Assembly (NCBI GenBank): GCA_042569595.1
Contig: JBHPHI010000006.1
Coordinates: forward strand, 1 to 41,500
Length of the DNA: 41,500 nt
Origin: JBHPHI01 sp042569595
GTDB lineage: Bacteria; Patescibacteriota; Microgenomatia; UBA1400; 2-01-FULL-45-11
Direction: 5' to 3'
Shown: positions 30,880 through 39,299 of the stretch, in pieces
Layout of the letters: each line of letters begins with the position of its first letter
How positions within the stretch are numbered: the stretch's first letter is position 1
The notes under the pieces: generated by a model
Seen by the model: the letters and a program-made list of their open reading frames with translations, nothing else
Database searches by the model: none
Told to the model about the DNA's origin: nothing
Translations under genes and position numbers: made by a program

Positions 30880-31488
30880 TTATCTTGAGTAATACTCAAC
30901 AATAAGTTGTTCGTTAATCTCTAAATCTATATGCTCTCTGTCGGGTCTGGCTTTAACTCTTCCGACTGCAGCTTTTTTTTCTAGCCATGAAGGAGGTGTA
31001 AGTTTGGCTTCTGCTAATAGTTCTGCTGAGGCTGGGATTTTTTGGGCTTTATCTGAAAGAGAAATAGTTTCTCCAATTTTGACTTGATACGAAGGAATGT
31101 CGACTTTTTTGCCATCTATTTTGATGTGACCATGAGACACAAGTTGTCTGGCTGATCTTCTTGTGGGAGCAAAGTTTAGTCTGAAAACTACGTTATCTAG
31201 TCTATTTTCTAGAAGCTTTAGGAGCTCTTCACCAGTAGCTTCTGGGTTTTTAGTGGCTTTTTCGTAGTATTTCTTGAATTGTTTTTCCAAAACACCATAG
31301 GCCCATTTTACTTTTTGTTTTTCTTTTAGCTGTATACCGAAATCTGAAAGCTTTTTTCCACCTTTTCTTCCATGAGATCCTGGAGGAATATTTAGCCTTC
31401 TTGCGACTTTCATAGAATTGGTTTTGTGACCCAAATCAACGCCTGCGCGTCTGCTTAGTTTTTGAGTTGGTCCTGTTTGTCTTGCCAT
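30880..31488 (-). CDS. rpsD: 30S ribosomal protein uS4
   Basis: uS4 starts assembly of the 16S 5' domain. The 202 residues match the family in length. The N-terminus (ARQTGPTQKLSRRAGVDLG) lacks the zinc-binding cysteines, so it is the cysteine-free form. The S4 RNA-binding fold (RLDNVVFRLNFAPTRRSARQLVSHGHI) is clear, and EYYSR is the typical end. The stop region includes a 15-base palindrome, TTGAGTAATACTCAA. Confidence 0.97.
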   Translation of the reverse strand: MARQTGPTQKLSRRAGVDLGHKTNSMKVARRLNIPPGSHGRKGGKKLSDFGIQLKEKQKVKWAYGVLEKQFKKYYEKATKNPEATGEELLKLLENRLDNVVFRLNFAPTRRSARQLVSHGHIKIDGKKVDIPSYQVKIGETISLSDKAQKIPASAELLAEAKLTPPSWLEKKAAVGRVKARPDREHIDLEINEQLIVEYYSR

Positions 31489-31509
31489 ATTATTTTTTTC
31501 GATAAATTA

Positions 31510-31911
31510 TTATCTATTGTGTTTTTTCTTTCTTGGTCTGGTTCCGTTGTGAGGAATAGGAGTAACGTCAGCTATCATAGCTATTTTGATGCCGCTCTCT
31601 CTTAAAACTCTCAAGGCTGCATCTCTACCTGGTCCTGGACCTTTGATGAATACTTCTAATTCTCTGATTCCAAATTCTTTAGCTTCATTTAAGACTCTGT
31701 CTAGAGAAACTGTGGCTGCATATGGAGTAGATTTTCGTGAGCCTGAAAATCCTGCTTTACCGGTTGAACCCCAACATAAGGTGTTACCTGCGGCATCCGT
31801 AATTGTGGCTAAGGTGTTGTTGAAAGTTGCAGTTACATACATTCTTCCCTGAGGAACTGCTTTTACGATTCGTCTCTTTTTGGTTTTATTGTTCTTATTT
31901 GGTTTTGCCAT
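31510..31911 (-). CDS. rpsK: 30S ribosomal protein uS11
   Basis: uS11 forms part of the platform near the mRNA exit. The 133 residues contain GRMYVTATFNNTLATITDAAGN, GSRKSTPYAA, the FIKGPGPGRDAALR block and the end DVTPIPHNGTRPRKKKHNR, all family marks. It lies between rpsM and rpsD as usual. Confidence 0.97.
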   Translation of the reverse strand: MAKPNKNNKTKKRRIVKAVPQGRMYVTATFNNTLATITDAAGNTLCWGSTGKAGFSGSRKSTPYAATVSLDRVLNEAKEFGIRELEVFIKGPGPGRDAALRVLRESGIKIAMIADVTPIPHNGTRPRKKKHNR

Positions 31912-31928
31912 GCTATTTCCTTATGCAA

Positions 31929-32309
31929 CTACTTTGTTGAGTCTTCCTTTGATAGAGCTCCGATGGTTTTTCTCTTGCCTCGCTTGGTACGAGCGTTTAC
32001 CCTTGTTCTTTGCCCTCTAACTGGTAATCCCATTGTATGTCTAAGTCCTCTATAAGAACCGATCCTTTTGAGCCTATCTACGTTCTCTCTGATAGTCTTT
32101 CTAAGGTTACCTTCAGTGTTATAACGGTCTAATATTTTTGCGATTCTTGAAATTTCATCACCTGTAAGTTCTTTTGCTCTTTTGTTCTCATCTATATTTG
32201 CTTCTGTCAAAATGTTTTTTGAGTATTTCTTACCAATTCCATGAATATACGTAAGAGAAACAATTGTTCTCTTATTATCTGGTATGTCTACTCCTGATAT
32301 GCGTGGCAT
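31929..32309 (-). CDS. rpsM: 30S ribosomal protein uS13
   Basis: uS13 joins the subunit head to the large subunit. The 126 residues show PRISGVDIPDNKRTIVSLTYIHGIG and the C-terminal SYRGLRHTMGLPVRGQRTRVNARTKRG block with its Lys-rich tail. It starts two bases after the rpmJ stop. Confidence 0.97.
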   Translation of the reverse strand: MPRISGVDIPDNKRTIVSLTYIHGIGKKYSKNILTEANIDENKRAKELTGDEISRIAKILDRYNTEGNLRKTIRENVDRLKRIGSYRGLRHTMGLPVRGQRTRVNARTKRGKRKTIGALSKEDSTK

Positions 32310-32311
32310 AT

Positions 32312-32425
32312 TTATCCCTGTCTTTGTTTATGTCTTGGATTGCTGCAAACGACATAAACTCTGCCTCTTCGGCGAATAATTTTACAATTAATGCAGCGTT
32401 TTTTAATACTAGCTTTTACTTTCAT
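32312..32425 (-). CDS. rpmJ: 50S ribosomal protein bL36
   Basis: A 37-residue frame, MKVKASIKKRCINCKIIRRR to KQRQG. It has the zinc ligands C11, C14, C27 and H32, so it is the zinc-binding form. It lies in its normal place between infA and rpsM, with 16 bases before and two after it. No clear Shine-Dalgarno. Confidence 0.95.
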   Translation of the reverse strand: MKVKASIKKRCINCKIIRRRGRVYVVCSNPRHKQRQG

Positions 32426-32441
32426 ATTATTTCTTGGGGTT

Positions 32442-32681
32442 TTATTTCTCTCGATAAGTGATGCGGCCTTTATTTGGGTCATAGGGTGTTATATCAACCT
32501 TGACTTTGTCGCCTGGCATTACTCTAATTCGATATAGCCTCATTTTTCCTTTGAGTGTGCAAAGTATTTCTTTGTTTGCATACTCTTCTGGCGCATCTTT
32601 TTCGATAAGGACTCGAAAAGATGTATTTGGTAGGGCTTGTGTAACCTCCCCTGTAACTTCAATATTTTGTTGTTTGCTCAT
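32442..32681 (-). CDS. infA: Translation initiation factor IF-1
   Basis: IF-1 blocks the A site during initiation. The 79 residues form one S1-like OB fold with EVTGEVTQALPNTSFRVLI, CTLKGKMRLYRIRVMPGDKV and the end DPNKGRITYR. No Shine-Dalgarno is found at the normal distance. The gene has its own promoter (32726-32754) and a hairpin in its short leader, so this is a second entry point for transcription of the ribosomal run. Confidence 0.97.
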   Translation of the reverse strand: MSKQQNIEVTGEVTQALPNTSFRVLIEKDAPEEYANKEILCTLKGKMRLYRIRVMPGDKVKVDITPYDPNKGRITYREK

Positions 32682-32694
32682 GACTAAAAATACA

Positions 32695-32712
32695 ACCCCA
32701 TCCCAATGGGGT
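32695..32712 (-). terminator. Terminator-like hairpin in the infA leader (possible attenuator)
   Basis: On the minus strand ACCCCAT-TGGG-ATGGGGT is a perfect seven-pair stem followed by TTGTATTTTTAG. It lies only a few bases after the predicted transcription start of the infA promoter and 13 bases before the ATG. It could end transcripts coming from map, or reduce those starting at the infA promoter. Confidence 0.55.
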
Positions 32713-32725
32713 GTAACGATTGCTG

Positions 32726-32754
32726 ATTATAGCAACGATTATTATATTTCTCAA
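32726..32754 (-). promoter_or_regulatory. Sigma70-type promoter for infA and the downstream operon
   Basis: TTGAGA (32749-32754) and TATAAT (32726-32731) on the minus strand are exactly 17 bases apart. This is the best promoter match in the window. Transcription should begin near 32719, which gives a leader of about 38 bases for infA. Confidence 0.7.
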
Positions 32755-32792
32755 GTAGGTAACTTGAAATGTTAATTTTTAATGCTTTTTGC

Positions 32793-33530
32793 TTAAAGTG
32801 CGGTTAATGCTATTGGTCTTGAATCTGTTACAAGAACCGTTTCCTCAACAACAGCCGAAAGTTTACCATCTTTGGTTCTCATGGTCCACCCATCAGAATC
32901 GACAGATAATGGCCAATCACCTTCTGCGTACATGACCTCGATAGCCAAAGTCATTCCTGGTTCCATTTTTATTGACATATCGCTTGAATTTGAAACAAAG
33001 CATGGTATTGATGGGGGCATATGAAGCTCTCTTCCAACTCCATGACCCGTAAGCTCTCTAACTGCTGAATACCCCGCTGACTCGATGCCTTTTTGCATAG
33101 TTTTGCTCAAGTCTCTTATGGTTTTCCCTTTTTTTGCTTGAGAAATTGTCTTTTTTAAGACCTTTTTTCCAGCGGCAATAAATCTTTTCTTTTTCTCATC
33201 CTTGTCTCCAACCACAAATGACATAGCGGAATCTGTATGAAAACCCTTAAAATAAAAGCCCATATCTATGGTAACTAAATCTCCTTCTTTCAAGTCTTCT
33301 CCTGGAATGCCATGAACAATGGAATCGTTGATGTTGATACAAGAACTCCAGCTGTACCCTGGAACCATTTTAAAAGAAGGTTCTCCGTCTATTTTTTTTA
33401 TGAGATATTCAGCTTTGTCGTCAATTGCCTTGGTTGAGGTCTCGGTTTGGGAATATTCTAAAATCTGACGCTTAACTTCAGCCAGCCTTTTGCCGCCTTC
33501 CGTCATTGCTTTTATTTTATTTTGATCCAT
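32793..33530 (-). CDS. map: Methionine aminopeptidase type I
   Basis: Removes the N-terminal Met from new proteins. The 245 residues have all the ligands of the two-metal site: D in TIDMG and in HTDSA, H in GHGVGRELH, E in LAIEV and E in VVEETVLV, as well as the substrate His in VHGIP. No N-terminal zinc-finger extension, so type Ia. Its start overlaps the adk end by 14 bases. The secY-adk-map-infA order is conserved in bacteria. Confidence 0.96.
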   Translation of the reverse strand: MDQNKIKAMTEGGKRLAEVKRQILEYSQTETSTKAIDDKAEYLIKKIDGEPSFKMVPGYSWSSCININDSIVHGIPGEDLKEGDLVTIDMGFYFKGFHTDSAMSFVVGDKDEKKKRFIAAGKKVLKKTISQAKKGKTIRDLSKTMQKGIESAGYSAVRELTGHGVGRELHMPPSIPCFVSNSSDMSIKMEPGMTLAIEVMYAEGDWPLSVDSDGWTMRTKDGKLSAVVEETVLVTDSRPIALTAL

Positions 33531-34128
33531 TTTTTTTCTTGATTTCCTCTACAATTCCAACAATTTCCTTGTGAATTGATTCGATAGATCTCTCGCCGTC
33601 TATTTTTCTTAAAATTCCTCTTTTTTTGTAGTTTTCTAAAACAGCTCTTCTGCCTTTTCTGTAATGCCTTAGTCTTTCTTTTATTCTCTCAGGAGAATCG
33701 TGTAGGCTGCCATCTGGGCTTTTTCTAGCTCTCTTGAGAAGTCTTTTCATAGATTCTTCTTCAGAAACCTCAATAAAAAACACAGCCTCTACTTCTTGAC
33801 CATATTTTTCGACTTTTCGTCTTAAAAACTCTGCTTGTGTAAGATTTCTTGGAAACCCATCAAGAGCCCATCCACCCTTAGCATCACCTTCTTTGAGTCT
33901 TTGCTTCCACATAACATACATCTCGGAATCAGCTACATATTTGCCCTCGTGGAGCGCCTCTTTACAAACGTTGCCAATGATTCCTTTATCTTCTTTGGAA
34001 TACTTTCTAACTAAATCCCCTGAAACAAGGTGGGGAATGTTGTATTTTTTACTTAGTAGGTCTGCTTGAGTGCTTTTTCCGGAGCCTTCTGGCCCATAAA
34101 AAACAAGATTGATTCCTTTTTGAGTCAT
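33517..34128 (-). CDS. adk: Adenylate kinase
   Basis: Interconverts ATP, ADP and AMP. The 203 residues include the P-loop GPEGSGKST (12-20), the AMP site with SGDLVRKY, the DGFPRN block, and the Arg-rich RLLKRAR. The LID is short (KSPDGSLHDSPERIKERLRHY) and has no zinc cysteines. It overlaps map by 14 bases, so the two are coupled. 46 bases separate it from secY. Confidence 0.95.
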   Translation of the reverse strand: MTQKGINLVFYGPEGSGKSTQADLLSKKYNIPHLVSGDLVRKYSKEDKGIIGNVCKEALHEGKYVADSEMYVMWKQRLKEGDAKGGWALDGFPRNLTQAEFLRRKVEKYGQEVEAVFFIEVSEEESMKRLLKRARKSPDGSLHDSPERIKERLRHYRKGRRAVLENYKKRGILRKIDGERSIESIHKEIVGIVEEIKKKNGSK

Positions 34129-34174
34129 AGATTTTTTGACGTAATTACGCCAATCTCCCTTTATTTATATTCTT

Positions 34175-35461
34175 TTACGAAAGAAAGCCTTCGTAGTTTC
34201 TCATAACTAATAAAGCTTCCAATTGTTTTGATGTTTCTAAAACAACAGACACAACAATGAGGATTCCTGTTCCCCCTATTGTGAGTGATGTTATGTCAGT
34301 CATTGATTGAACGAGTGATGGCAAAATGGCGATAAGACCTAAAAATAAGGCTCCTGCGAGTGTAATTCTGTTTAGAATGTAGTTTAGATAGTCTGCTGTA
34401 GGTTTTCCTGGCCTAATTCCTGGAACAAAACCTCCGTGTTTCTTGAAGTCATCTGCGATTTTTTCTGGATCAAAAACTATAGCAGTATAAAAATATGTGA
34501 AGCCCAAGACTAGTAGAAAATATGTGGCGTTGTACATAAAGCTTTGAGGGTCAAAATTTGCAGAGAAAAACCTACCGACGCTGTTTAAGGCTGTATTGTT
34601 TGCTCCCTCCAAAAATCTTCCTAGAAATGAAGGCAATAAAACTAATGAAACGGCAAAGATTATAGGAATGACTCCGGCTTGATTTATTCTAAGAGGTAAA
34701 TGGGTAGATTGACCTCCATACATTTTTGATCCTCTTACTCTTTTTGCGTAACTAATTGGCACTTTTCTAATAGCTTGAGAGACCATAACAATACCTGCTA
34801 TAACCGCTATTCCTAATATTGAAAATATTATTAGATTGGAAAACTGGTCGGCCTGAGAAGTGGCTGCTGTTTGAGCAAGAGAAACAGGTAGTCTACTAAC
34901 TATTCCTGCAAAAATAAGCATGGAGATTCCATTTCCTATTCCGTATTCTGTGAGAAGCTCTCCTAACCACATGGTAAGCATAGTTCCACCTATCATGGTA
35001 AAAATAAGAGCAATAAGGCCTGGAAGAGATTGGGTAATTATAAGTCCCTGACTTCTCAGTAGGGCATATATACCTATGCTTTGAACTACCCCAAGAGGAA
35101 CCGTTAAAAGCCTGGTGTACTGGTTGATAAGCGCTCTTCCTGACTCGCCTTCTTTTTGGAGCTCTTCAAGTTTGGGAATAATCATTCCCAATAACTGCAT
35201 AATAATAGATGCGTTAATGTATGGGCTTAATCCTAGAGCTGTAATGGAGAAATTGGCAAGTGTTCCTCCAGAGAAAATATCCAACAATCCAAGAAGTTGG
35301 TTTTGAGAGAATAATGATTTTAGTTGAGATGTATCTATTCCTGGTACGGGAATGTGGGCTAGAAGTCTATAAAAAGCGAAAATTCCTGCTGTGAAAAGAA
35401 TTTTTTTTCTTAACTCAGCAATTGTAAAAAATTTCTTTATTGTGCTGAGAATATCACTCAT
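34175..35461 (-). CDS. secY: Preprotein translocase subunit SecY
   Basis: SecY is the protein-conducting channel. The 428 residues contain ten membrane helices. The family marks are RLLAHIPVPGID, the plug region after LFSQNQLLGLLDIFSGG, LGLSPYINASIIMQLL, and KRVRGSKMYGGQSTHLPLRINQAGVIPIIFA near helix 7. SecE and SecG are not in the window. It follows rplO with three bases between, in the normal spc-operon place. Confidence 0.98.
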   Translation of the reverse strand: MSDILSTIKKFFTIAELRKKILFTAGIFAFYRLLAHIPVPGIDTSQLKSLFSQNQLLGLLDIFSGGTLANFSITALGLSPYINASIIMQLLGMIIPKLEELQKEGESGRALINQYTRLLTVPLGVVQSIGIYALLRSQGLIITQSLPGLIALIFTMIGGTMLTMWLGELLTEYGIGNGISMLIFAGIVSRLPVSLAQTAATSQADQFSNLIIFSILGIAVIAGIVMVSQAIRKVPISYAKRVRGSKMYGGQSTHLPLRINQAGVIPIIFAVSLVLLPSFLGRFLEGANNTALNSVGRFFSANFDPQSFMYNATYFLLVLGFTYFYTAIVFDPEKIADDFKKHGGFVPGIRPGKPTADYLNYILNRITLAGALFLGLIAILPSLVQSMTDITSLTIGGTGILIVVSVVLETSKQLEALLVMRNYEGFLS

Positions 35462-35464
35462 GAT

Positions 35465-35923
35465 TTATTTCTTGGGCGGACTTTTTGGAAGCTCTATTGT
35501 TCCACCTGCTTTTTTAATTTTTTCCTCTGCCTGTTTACTGACTGGCAAAAGTACTTTTAACGACTTTGTAAGCTTACCACGACCTAAAATCTTAATAGTT
35601 GATTTGAAGTCATTTTTTGAAATAAGACCTGCTTTTAATAAAGCGTCAACATCAACTTTTTGATTGGTTTTGAATATTTCTAGATCTCTTACGTTTAGAG
35701 CAACGGTGTTGTTTAAGGATTTAAATCTGCTTTTTCCTTTGATGAAGGGTAGTCTCCTTATGAATGGGAGTTGTCCACCTTCAAACCAAATAGGGATCTT
35801 GCTTCTTGATTTTTGGCCTTTTTGACCTCTGGAAGCGGTATGTCCGCCTTTTCCAGATCCATAGCCACGACCTAGGCGTTTTTTCTTTCTTCTTATGTTT
35901 TTAGGAAGTTGATGTAATTTCAT
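35465..35923 (-). CDS. rplO: 50S ribosomal protein uL15
   Basis: uL15 reaches deep into 23S RNA. The 152 residues start with the basic Gly-rich arm (KKRLGRGYGSGKGGHTASRGQKGQKSR) and contain FEGGQLPFIRRLPFIKG. In most bacteria rpmD (uL30) lies between rpsE and this gene; here the gap is two bases and uL30 is missing. Confidence 0.97.
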   Translation of the reverse strand: MKLHQLPKNIRRKKKRLGRGYGSGKGGHTASRGQKGQKSRSKIPIWFEGGQLPFIRRLPFIKGKSRFKSLNNTVALNVRDLEIFKTNQKVDVDALLKAGLISKNDFKSTIKILGRGKLTKSLKVLLPVSKQAEEKIKKAGGTIELPKSPPKK

Positions 35924-35925
35924 GA

Positions 35926-36567
35926 CTACTTATCTTTCTTGACCTCTTTAACTTCTTTTGTTTTTGTGGCGGTTTCTTGTGAGTTTCTTGTTTTGAAGTT
36001 AGATTTCTTTTGATGCATTTTTTGATTTCTTTGAGGTCTTGGTCTGGCTATGATTTTTGTGTCTAATATTTCTTGAGCCACCTTAAGTTTGATGCCTTTC
36101 TTTTTGGCAATCATCTCCATGTGTTTTAGAGCTGCAAAGGTTGCGTAAACATTACTTGCCTGATTGTCGCTACCCATGATTTTACTTACGATATCTCTAA
36201 TTCCAGCTGCCTCAACCACTGCTCTGACTGCTCCACCAGCTATAACTCCAGTTCCCTTAGGGGCTGGCTTTAACAGGACTTTGGCTGCGCCAAATTTTTG
36301 ATTTATTTCAAATGGAATTGTTGTGTCTTTTAGTGGAACGTTGATTAGTCTTTTTTTGGCTTTTCTTACGCCTTTTTTTATTGATGAAAGAACGTCTGGA
36401 GCCTTACCTAATCCAACCCCCACTCTTCCTTTTTTATCACCAACAACAACCAAAACAGAAAAACCTATGTTGTTTCCGCCTTTAGTTTTTTTACTAACTC
36501 TATTGACTTGAACAACTTTTTCTTCGAATTCTTTGATTTCTGGTGTGTTTATTTGATTTCTTGGCAT
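35926..36567 (-). CDS. rpsE: 30S ribosomal protein uS5 with basic C-terminal extension
   Basis: uS5 is important for decoding accuracy and mRNA unwinding. The core (FEEKVVQVNRVSKKTKGG, GVGLGKAPDV, AAGIRDIVSKIMGSDNQASNVYAT) spans residues 10-165. A tail of about 40 residues (RPRPQRNQKMHQKKSNFKT..., then KEVKEVKKDK) makes it 213 long against the usual 165-175. The next gene is rplO, with no uL30. Confidence 0.97.
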   Translation of the reverse strand: MPRNQINTPEIKEFEEKVVQVNRVSKKTKGGNNIGFSVLVVVGDKKGRVGVGLGKAPDVLSSIKKGVRKAKKRLINVPLKDTTIPFEINQKFGAAKVLLKPAPKGTGVIAGGAVRAVVEAAGIRDIVSKIMGSDNQASNVYATFAALKHMEMIAKKKGIKLKVAQEILDTKIIARPRPQRNQKMHQKKSNFKTRNSQETATKTKEVKEVKKDK

Positions 36568-36577
36568 GGTTATTCTA

Positions 36578-36922
36578 TTAAAATTGTAATCCTGCTTTTC
36601 TTGCTGCTTCTGCTAGAGCCTTTACTCTGCCGTGATACTTGTTGGCTCCTCTATCAAATGCAACTTCTTTTATTTTTGCTTTTAATGCTTTTTCTGCAAC
36701 TAATTTACCTACTTGTTCTGCCTTGCTTGATTTGTCTGTTTTTGTGGTTTTTACATCAGCATCTGAGGCAGAAGCGATTATTTTACCAGAAGACCTGTCG
36801 ATTACCTGTGCGTACATGTGTTTGTTTGATCTATACACATGCAACCTTGGTCGAGTGGTTACTTTTTTTACCTTTTTAACTACTCTTTGTTTTCTGATGG
36901 TTTTTTTCAAAGTTTTATTCAT
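36578..36922 (-). CDS. rplR: 50S ribosomal protein uL18
   Basis: uL18 binds 5S rRNA. The 114 residues include RPRLHVYRSNKHMYAQVIDRSSG and the C-terminal FDRGANKYHGRVKALAEAARKAGLQF, the family end. It lies in the normal order between rplF and rpsE. Confidence 0.97.
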   Translation of the reverse strand: MNKTLKKTIRKQRVVKKVKKVTTRPRLHVYRSNKHMYAQVIDRSSGKIIASASDADVKTTKTDKSSKAEQVGKLVAEKALKAKIKEVAFDRGANKYHGRVKALAEAARKAGLQF

Positions 36923-36928
36923 GATTGA

Positions 36929-37471
36929 TTAGACAGTTGTGGTCTTTCCTGCCTTTCTCCTAATAACTTCATCACTATATTTAATACCCTTGCCTTTATA
37001 TGGCTCTGGTGGTCTTTTGGCTCGAATTTCTGCAGCTACCTGACCTACTTTTTGTTTGTCGATGCCTCTTATAAAAATAACGTTGTTTCCTTCGATATCA
37101 AGCTTTATTCCCTCAGGGGCTAAATACTCAATTGGATGTGAATAGCCCAAACTTAAGGTGAGTTTGTCTCCTTGTTTTGCAACTCTATATCCCGTGCCAA
37201 CTAGTTCAAGTTTCTTTTCGAATCCTTCAGAAACTCCTATTACTATATTTTGAATAAGGCTTCTAACTAGTCCATGATTGGCTCTTATCTGTCTTGTTTC
37301 GCTCTTTCTAGTAACAAATATCTCTTTGTCCTTTATTTCCACTTTTATGTTTTTTAGTGGAAGAGTGCTTTTAAGTTCTCCTTTTGGGCCTTTTGCAGAA
37401 ACAGTGTCGCCTTCGATTGAAATTTCCACTTGTTCCTTGATGGTGATAGGTTTTAATCCGATTAAACTCAT
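36929..37471 (-). CDS. rplF: 50S ribosomal protein uL6
   Basis: uL6 has two similar domains near the factor-binding site. GLVRSLIQNIVIGVSEGFEKKLELVGTGYR and the end EPYKGKGIKYSDEVIRRKAGKT are clear. The frame can be read from a TTG at 37480, inside rpsH, but the ATG at 37471 gives the normal MSLIGLKPI opening and lies two bases after the rpsH stop. I use the ATG (180 residues). Confidence 0.97.
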   Translation of the reverse strand: MSLIGLKPITIKEQVEISIEGDTVSAKGPKGELKSTLPLKNIKVEIKDKEIFVTRKSETRQIRANHGLVRSLIQNIVIGVSEGFEKKLELVGTGYRVAKQGDKLTLSLGYSHPIEYLAPEGIKLDIEGNNVIFIRGIDKQKVGQVAAEIRAKRPPEPYKGKGIKYSDEVIRRKAGKTTTV

Positions 37472-37473
37472 AT

Positions 37474-37863
37474 TTACCAAACCTTACAAACTAATTCGCC
37501 ACCTAATTTTTCTTCTCTGGCCTTTTTGGCTGACATAATACCTTTGCTGGTGGAGACTATAGATAGTCCGTAACCTGATAGAGGAGTTCTTAGGTTGTTT
37601 GATTTTACATAAACTCTTCTGCCTGGTTTTGAAACTCTTTCAACATTGGTAATGGCGGGCTTGCTGTTGATATATTTCAAAGAAACTTTAATAGATTTGT
37701 GGTTTCCTTCTTTTGCTTTTGAAACAGCATCAACGTATCCGTTGGTTTTGAGAAGTTCTGCAATACTACCCTTCATGTTTGAATGAGGAATATTAACAAC
37801 TCTTTTACCAGCTGAGTATGCGTTTCTGATGCGCGTAAGCATGTCTGCTATTGGATCTGTCAT
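37474..37863 (-). CDS. rpsH: 30S ribosomal protein uS8
   Basis: uS8 binds central-domain 16S RNA and in E. coli represses the spc operon. The 129 residues have MTDPIADMLTRIRNAYSAGK and the C-terminal GYGLSIVSTSKGIMSAKKAREEKLGGELVCKVW. Seven bases separate it from rpsZ. Confidence 0.97.
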   Translation of the reverse strand: MTDPIADMLTRIRNAYSAGKRVVNIPHSNMKGSIAELLKTNGYVDAVSKAKEGNHKSIKVSLKYINSKPAITNVERVSKPGRRVYVKSNNLRTPLSGYGLSIVSTSKGIMSAKKAREEKLGGELVCKVW

Positions 37864-37870
37864 AATACCT

Positions 37871-38056
37871 TTACCAACTTGCCTTGGTTACACCAGGAAG
37901 TTTTCCTTGGTGAGCTAATTTTCTAAAACACATTCTGCATAAACCAAAATATCTAATATATGCTCTTGGTCTGCCACACAGCTGGCAACGATTATGAGCT
38001 CTTGAAGAGAACTTTGGTTTTCTATTTGATTTTGCTATTTTGCTTTTTTTAGCCAT
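37871..38056 (-). CDS. rpsZ: 30S ribosomal protein uS14, type Z
   Basis: A 61-residue short form of S14. Four cysteines (C24, C27, C40, C43) make a zinc ribbon (CQLC, then CRMC), followed by FRKLAHQGKLPGVTKASW, the standard end. It lies between rplE and rpsH as in other bacteria with the zinc form. Confidence 0.97.
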   Translation of the reverse strand: MAKKSKIAKSNRKPKFSSRAHNRCQLCGRPRAYIRYFGLCRMCFRKLAHQGKLPGVTKASW

Positions 38057-38074
38057 TCAACTTCCTTAATTTGA

Positions 38075-38629
38075 CTATTTTTCTTCTTTGACAAATGGCA
38101 TGCCAAACATTTCTAATAATTTTTCAGCTTGTTGAGAATCATGGGTGTTTGTCACAAAGGTGACTTGTAGGCCACGAACCTTGTCGATTTTACCATACTC
38201 TATCTCTGGGAAAACGATTTGCTCCTCTATACCTAGACTGTAGTTCCCATTTTTATCAAAAGCTGTTCTTTTGACTCCCTGAAAATCTTTTACTCTTGGG
38301 AGGACTATGCTGAAAAGTTTATCAATAAATTGATACATTCTATTTCCTCTAAGAGTAACCATTAATCCTATTGAATCTCCAGCTCTAAGCTTGAACCCTG
38401 CAATTGACTTCTTTGCTTGGGTTATTTTGGGTTTTTGTCCGGTTATAACCTTGAGCTGTTCTGCAAAGTTTTGTAAGGCTTGGTCCTGATGTTGTTCCTC
38501 TGTGATTCCTACGCTAACAACTACTTTTGTGACTTTTGGCACTGCTAAGTCATTGTCTAACTTAAACTCTTTTCTAAGATCTTTAACAATTTTTTCGTTG
38601 TATAGTTTTTTTAGTCTTGATTGGCTCAT
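38075..38629 (-). CDS. rplE: 50S ribosomal protein uL5
   Basis: uL5 binds 5S rRNA and touches the P-site tRNA. The 184 residues show LQNFAEQLKVITGQKPKITQAKKS, FKLRAGDSIGLMVTLRGNRMYQF and the FPEIEYGKIDKVRGLQVTFVT block. It starts two bases after rplX. Confidence 0.97.
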   Translation of the reverse strand: MSQSRLKKLYNEKIVKDLRKEFKLDNDLAVPKVTKVVVSVGITEEQHQDQALQNFAEQLKVITGQKPKITQAKKSIAGFKLRAGDSIGLMVTLRGNRMYQFIDKLFSIVLPRVKDFQGVKRTAFDKNGNYSLGIEEQIVFPEIEYGKIDKVRGLQVTFVTNTHDSQQAEKLLEMFGMPFVKEEK

Positions 38630-38631
38630 AT

Positions 38632-38919
38632 TTATTTAGCTTTCTTTGTTGTCTTGGTTGTTTTCTTTGTAGATTTTTTGGTAGTTTTCTTAGGTTTTGT
38701 ATCTTTTTTTAGAACTACCTTACTAAGATGTAGTGGCTTCTCTACCTCAACAATGCCCCCAGGTTGATCTGCGCTTTGTTTTTTGACGTGTCTTTTAACT
38801 TTATTTATATCCTCAACAATAATTTTGCTTTTTTTTGGGAAGACACGAAGAACTTTTCCGGTTCTTCCAGCATCTTTTCCTCTCAATATTTTGACTGTGT
38901 CGCCTTTTTTTATATTCAT
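38632..38919 (-). CDS. rplX: 50S ribosomal protein uL24, short with lysine tail
   Basis: uL24 starts large-subunit assembly. The KOW motif is clear (IKKGDTVKILRGKDAGRTGKVLRVFP), followed by NKVKRHVKKQ and GGIVEVEKPLHLSKV. The last 25 residues are almost all Lys and Thr (KKTTKKSTKKTTKTTKKAK) and replace the ordinary C-terminal part. Confidence 0.96.
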   Translation of the reverse strand: MNIKKGDTVKILRGKDAGRTGKVLRVFPKKSKIIVEDINKVKRHVKKQSADQPGGIVEVEKPLHLSKVVLKKDTKPKKTTKKSTKKTTKTTKKAK

Positions 38920-38923
38920 GTTT

Positions 38924-39298
38924 TTATAGTACCTCTGGAGCTAAGGATGCAATTTTAGCATACCCTGCTTCTTTTACTTCTCTGGCTATTGGTCCAAATA
39001 TTCTGGTTCCAATAGGATTCTTTGTTTTAGTGTTTTCGATAATAACAGCAGCGTTGTCGTCGAACCTGACGTAGCTACCATCTGCTCTCTTGGTTTCTTT
39101 TCTGGTCCTAACAATGACAGCTTTGACTACCTGACCTTTTTTGATCTGGCTATTTGGCTCTGCATGAATAACGGAGGCTGTTACAAAATCTGCAACATGA
39201 CCGAATCTTCTTTTTGAACCACCGTGAACAAGAATTACTCTAATTCTTTTTGCTCCACTGTTGTCTGCTAGTTTTAATACACTTCTTAACTGAATCAT
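38924..39298 (-). CDS. rplN: 50S ribosomal protein uL14
   Basis: uL14 lies at the subunit interface. The 124 residues open MIQLRSVLKLADNSGAKRI and contain VKAVIVRTRKETKRADGSYVRFDDNAAVII and GTRIFGPIAREVK, all highly conserved. It starts one base after the rpsQ stop. Confidence 0.98.
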   Translation of the reverse strand: MIQLRSVLKLADNSGAKRIRVILVHGGSKRRFGHVADFVTASVIHAEPNSQIKKGQVVKAVIVRTRKETKRADGSYVRFDDNAAVIIENTKTKNPIGTRIFGPIAREVKEAGYAKIASLAPEVL

Positions 39299-39299
39299 G

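Noticed and set aside
35924..35925. A hidden rpmD between rpsE and rplO
   Set aside because: Only two bases lie between the genes, and no uL30-like frame overlaps them.
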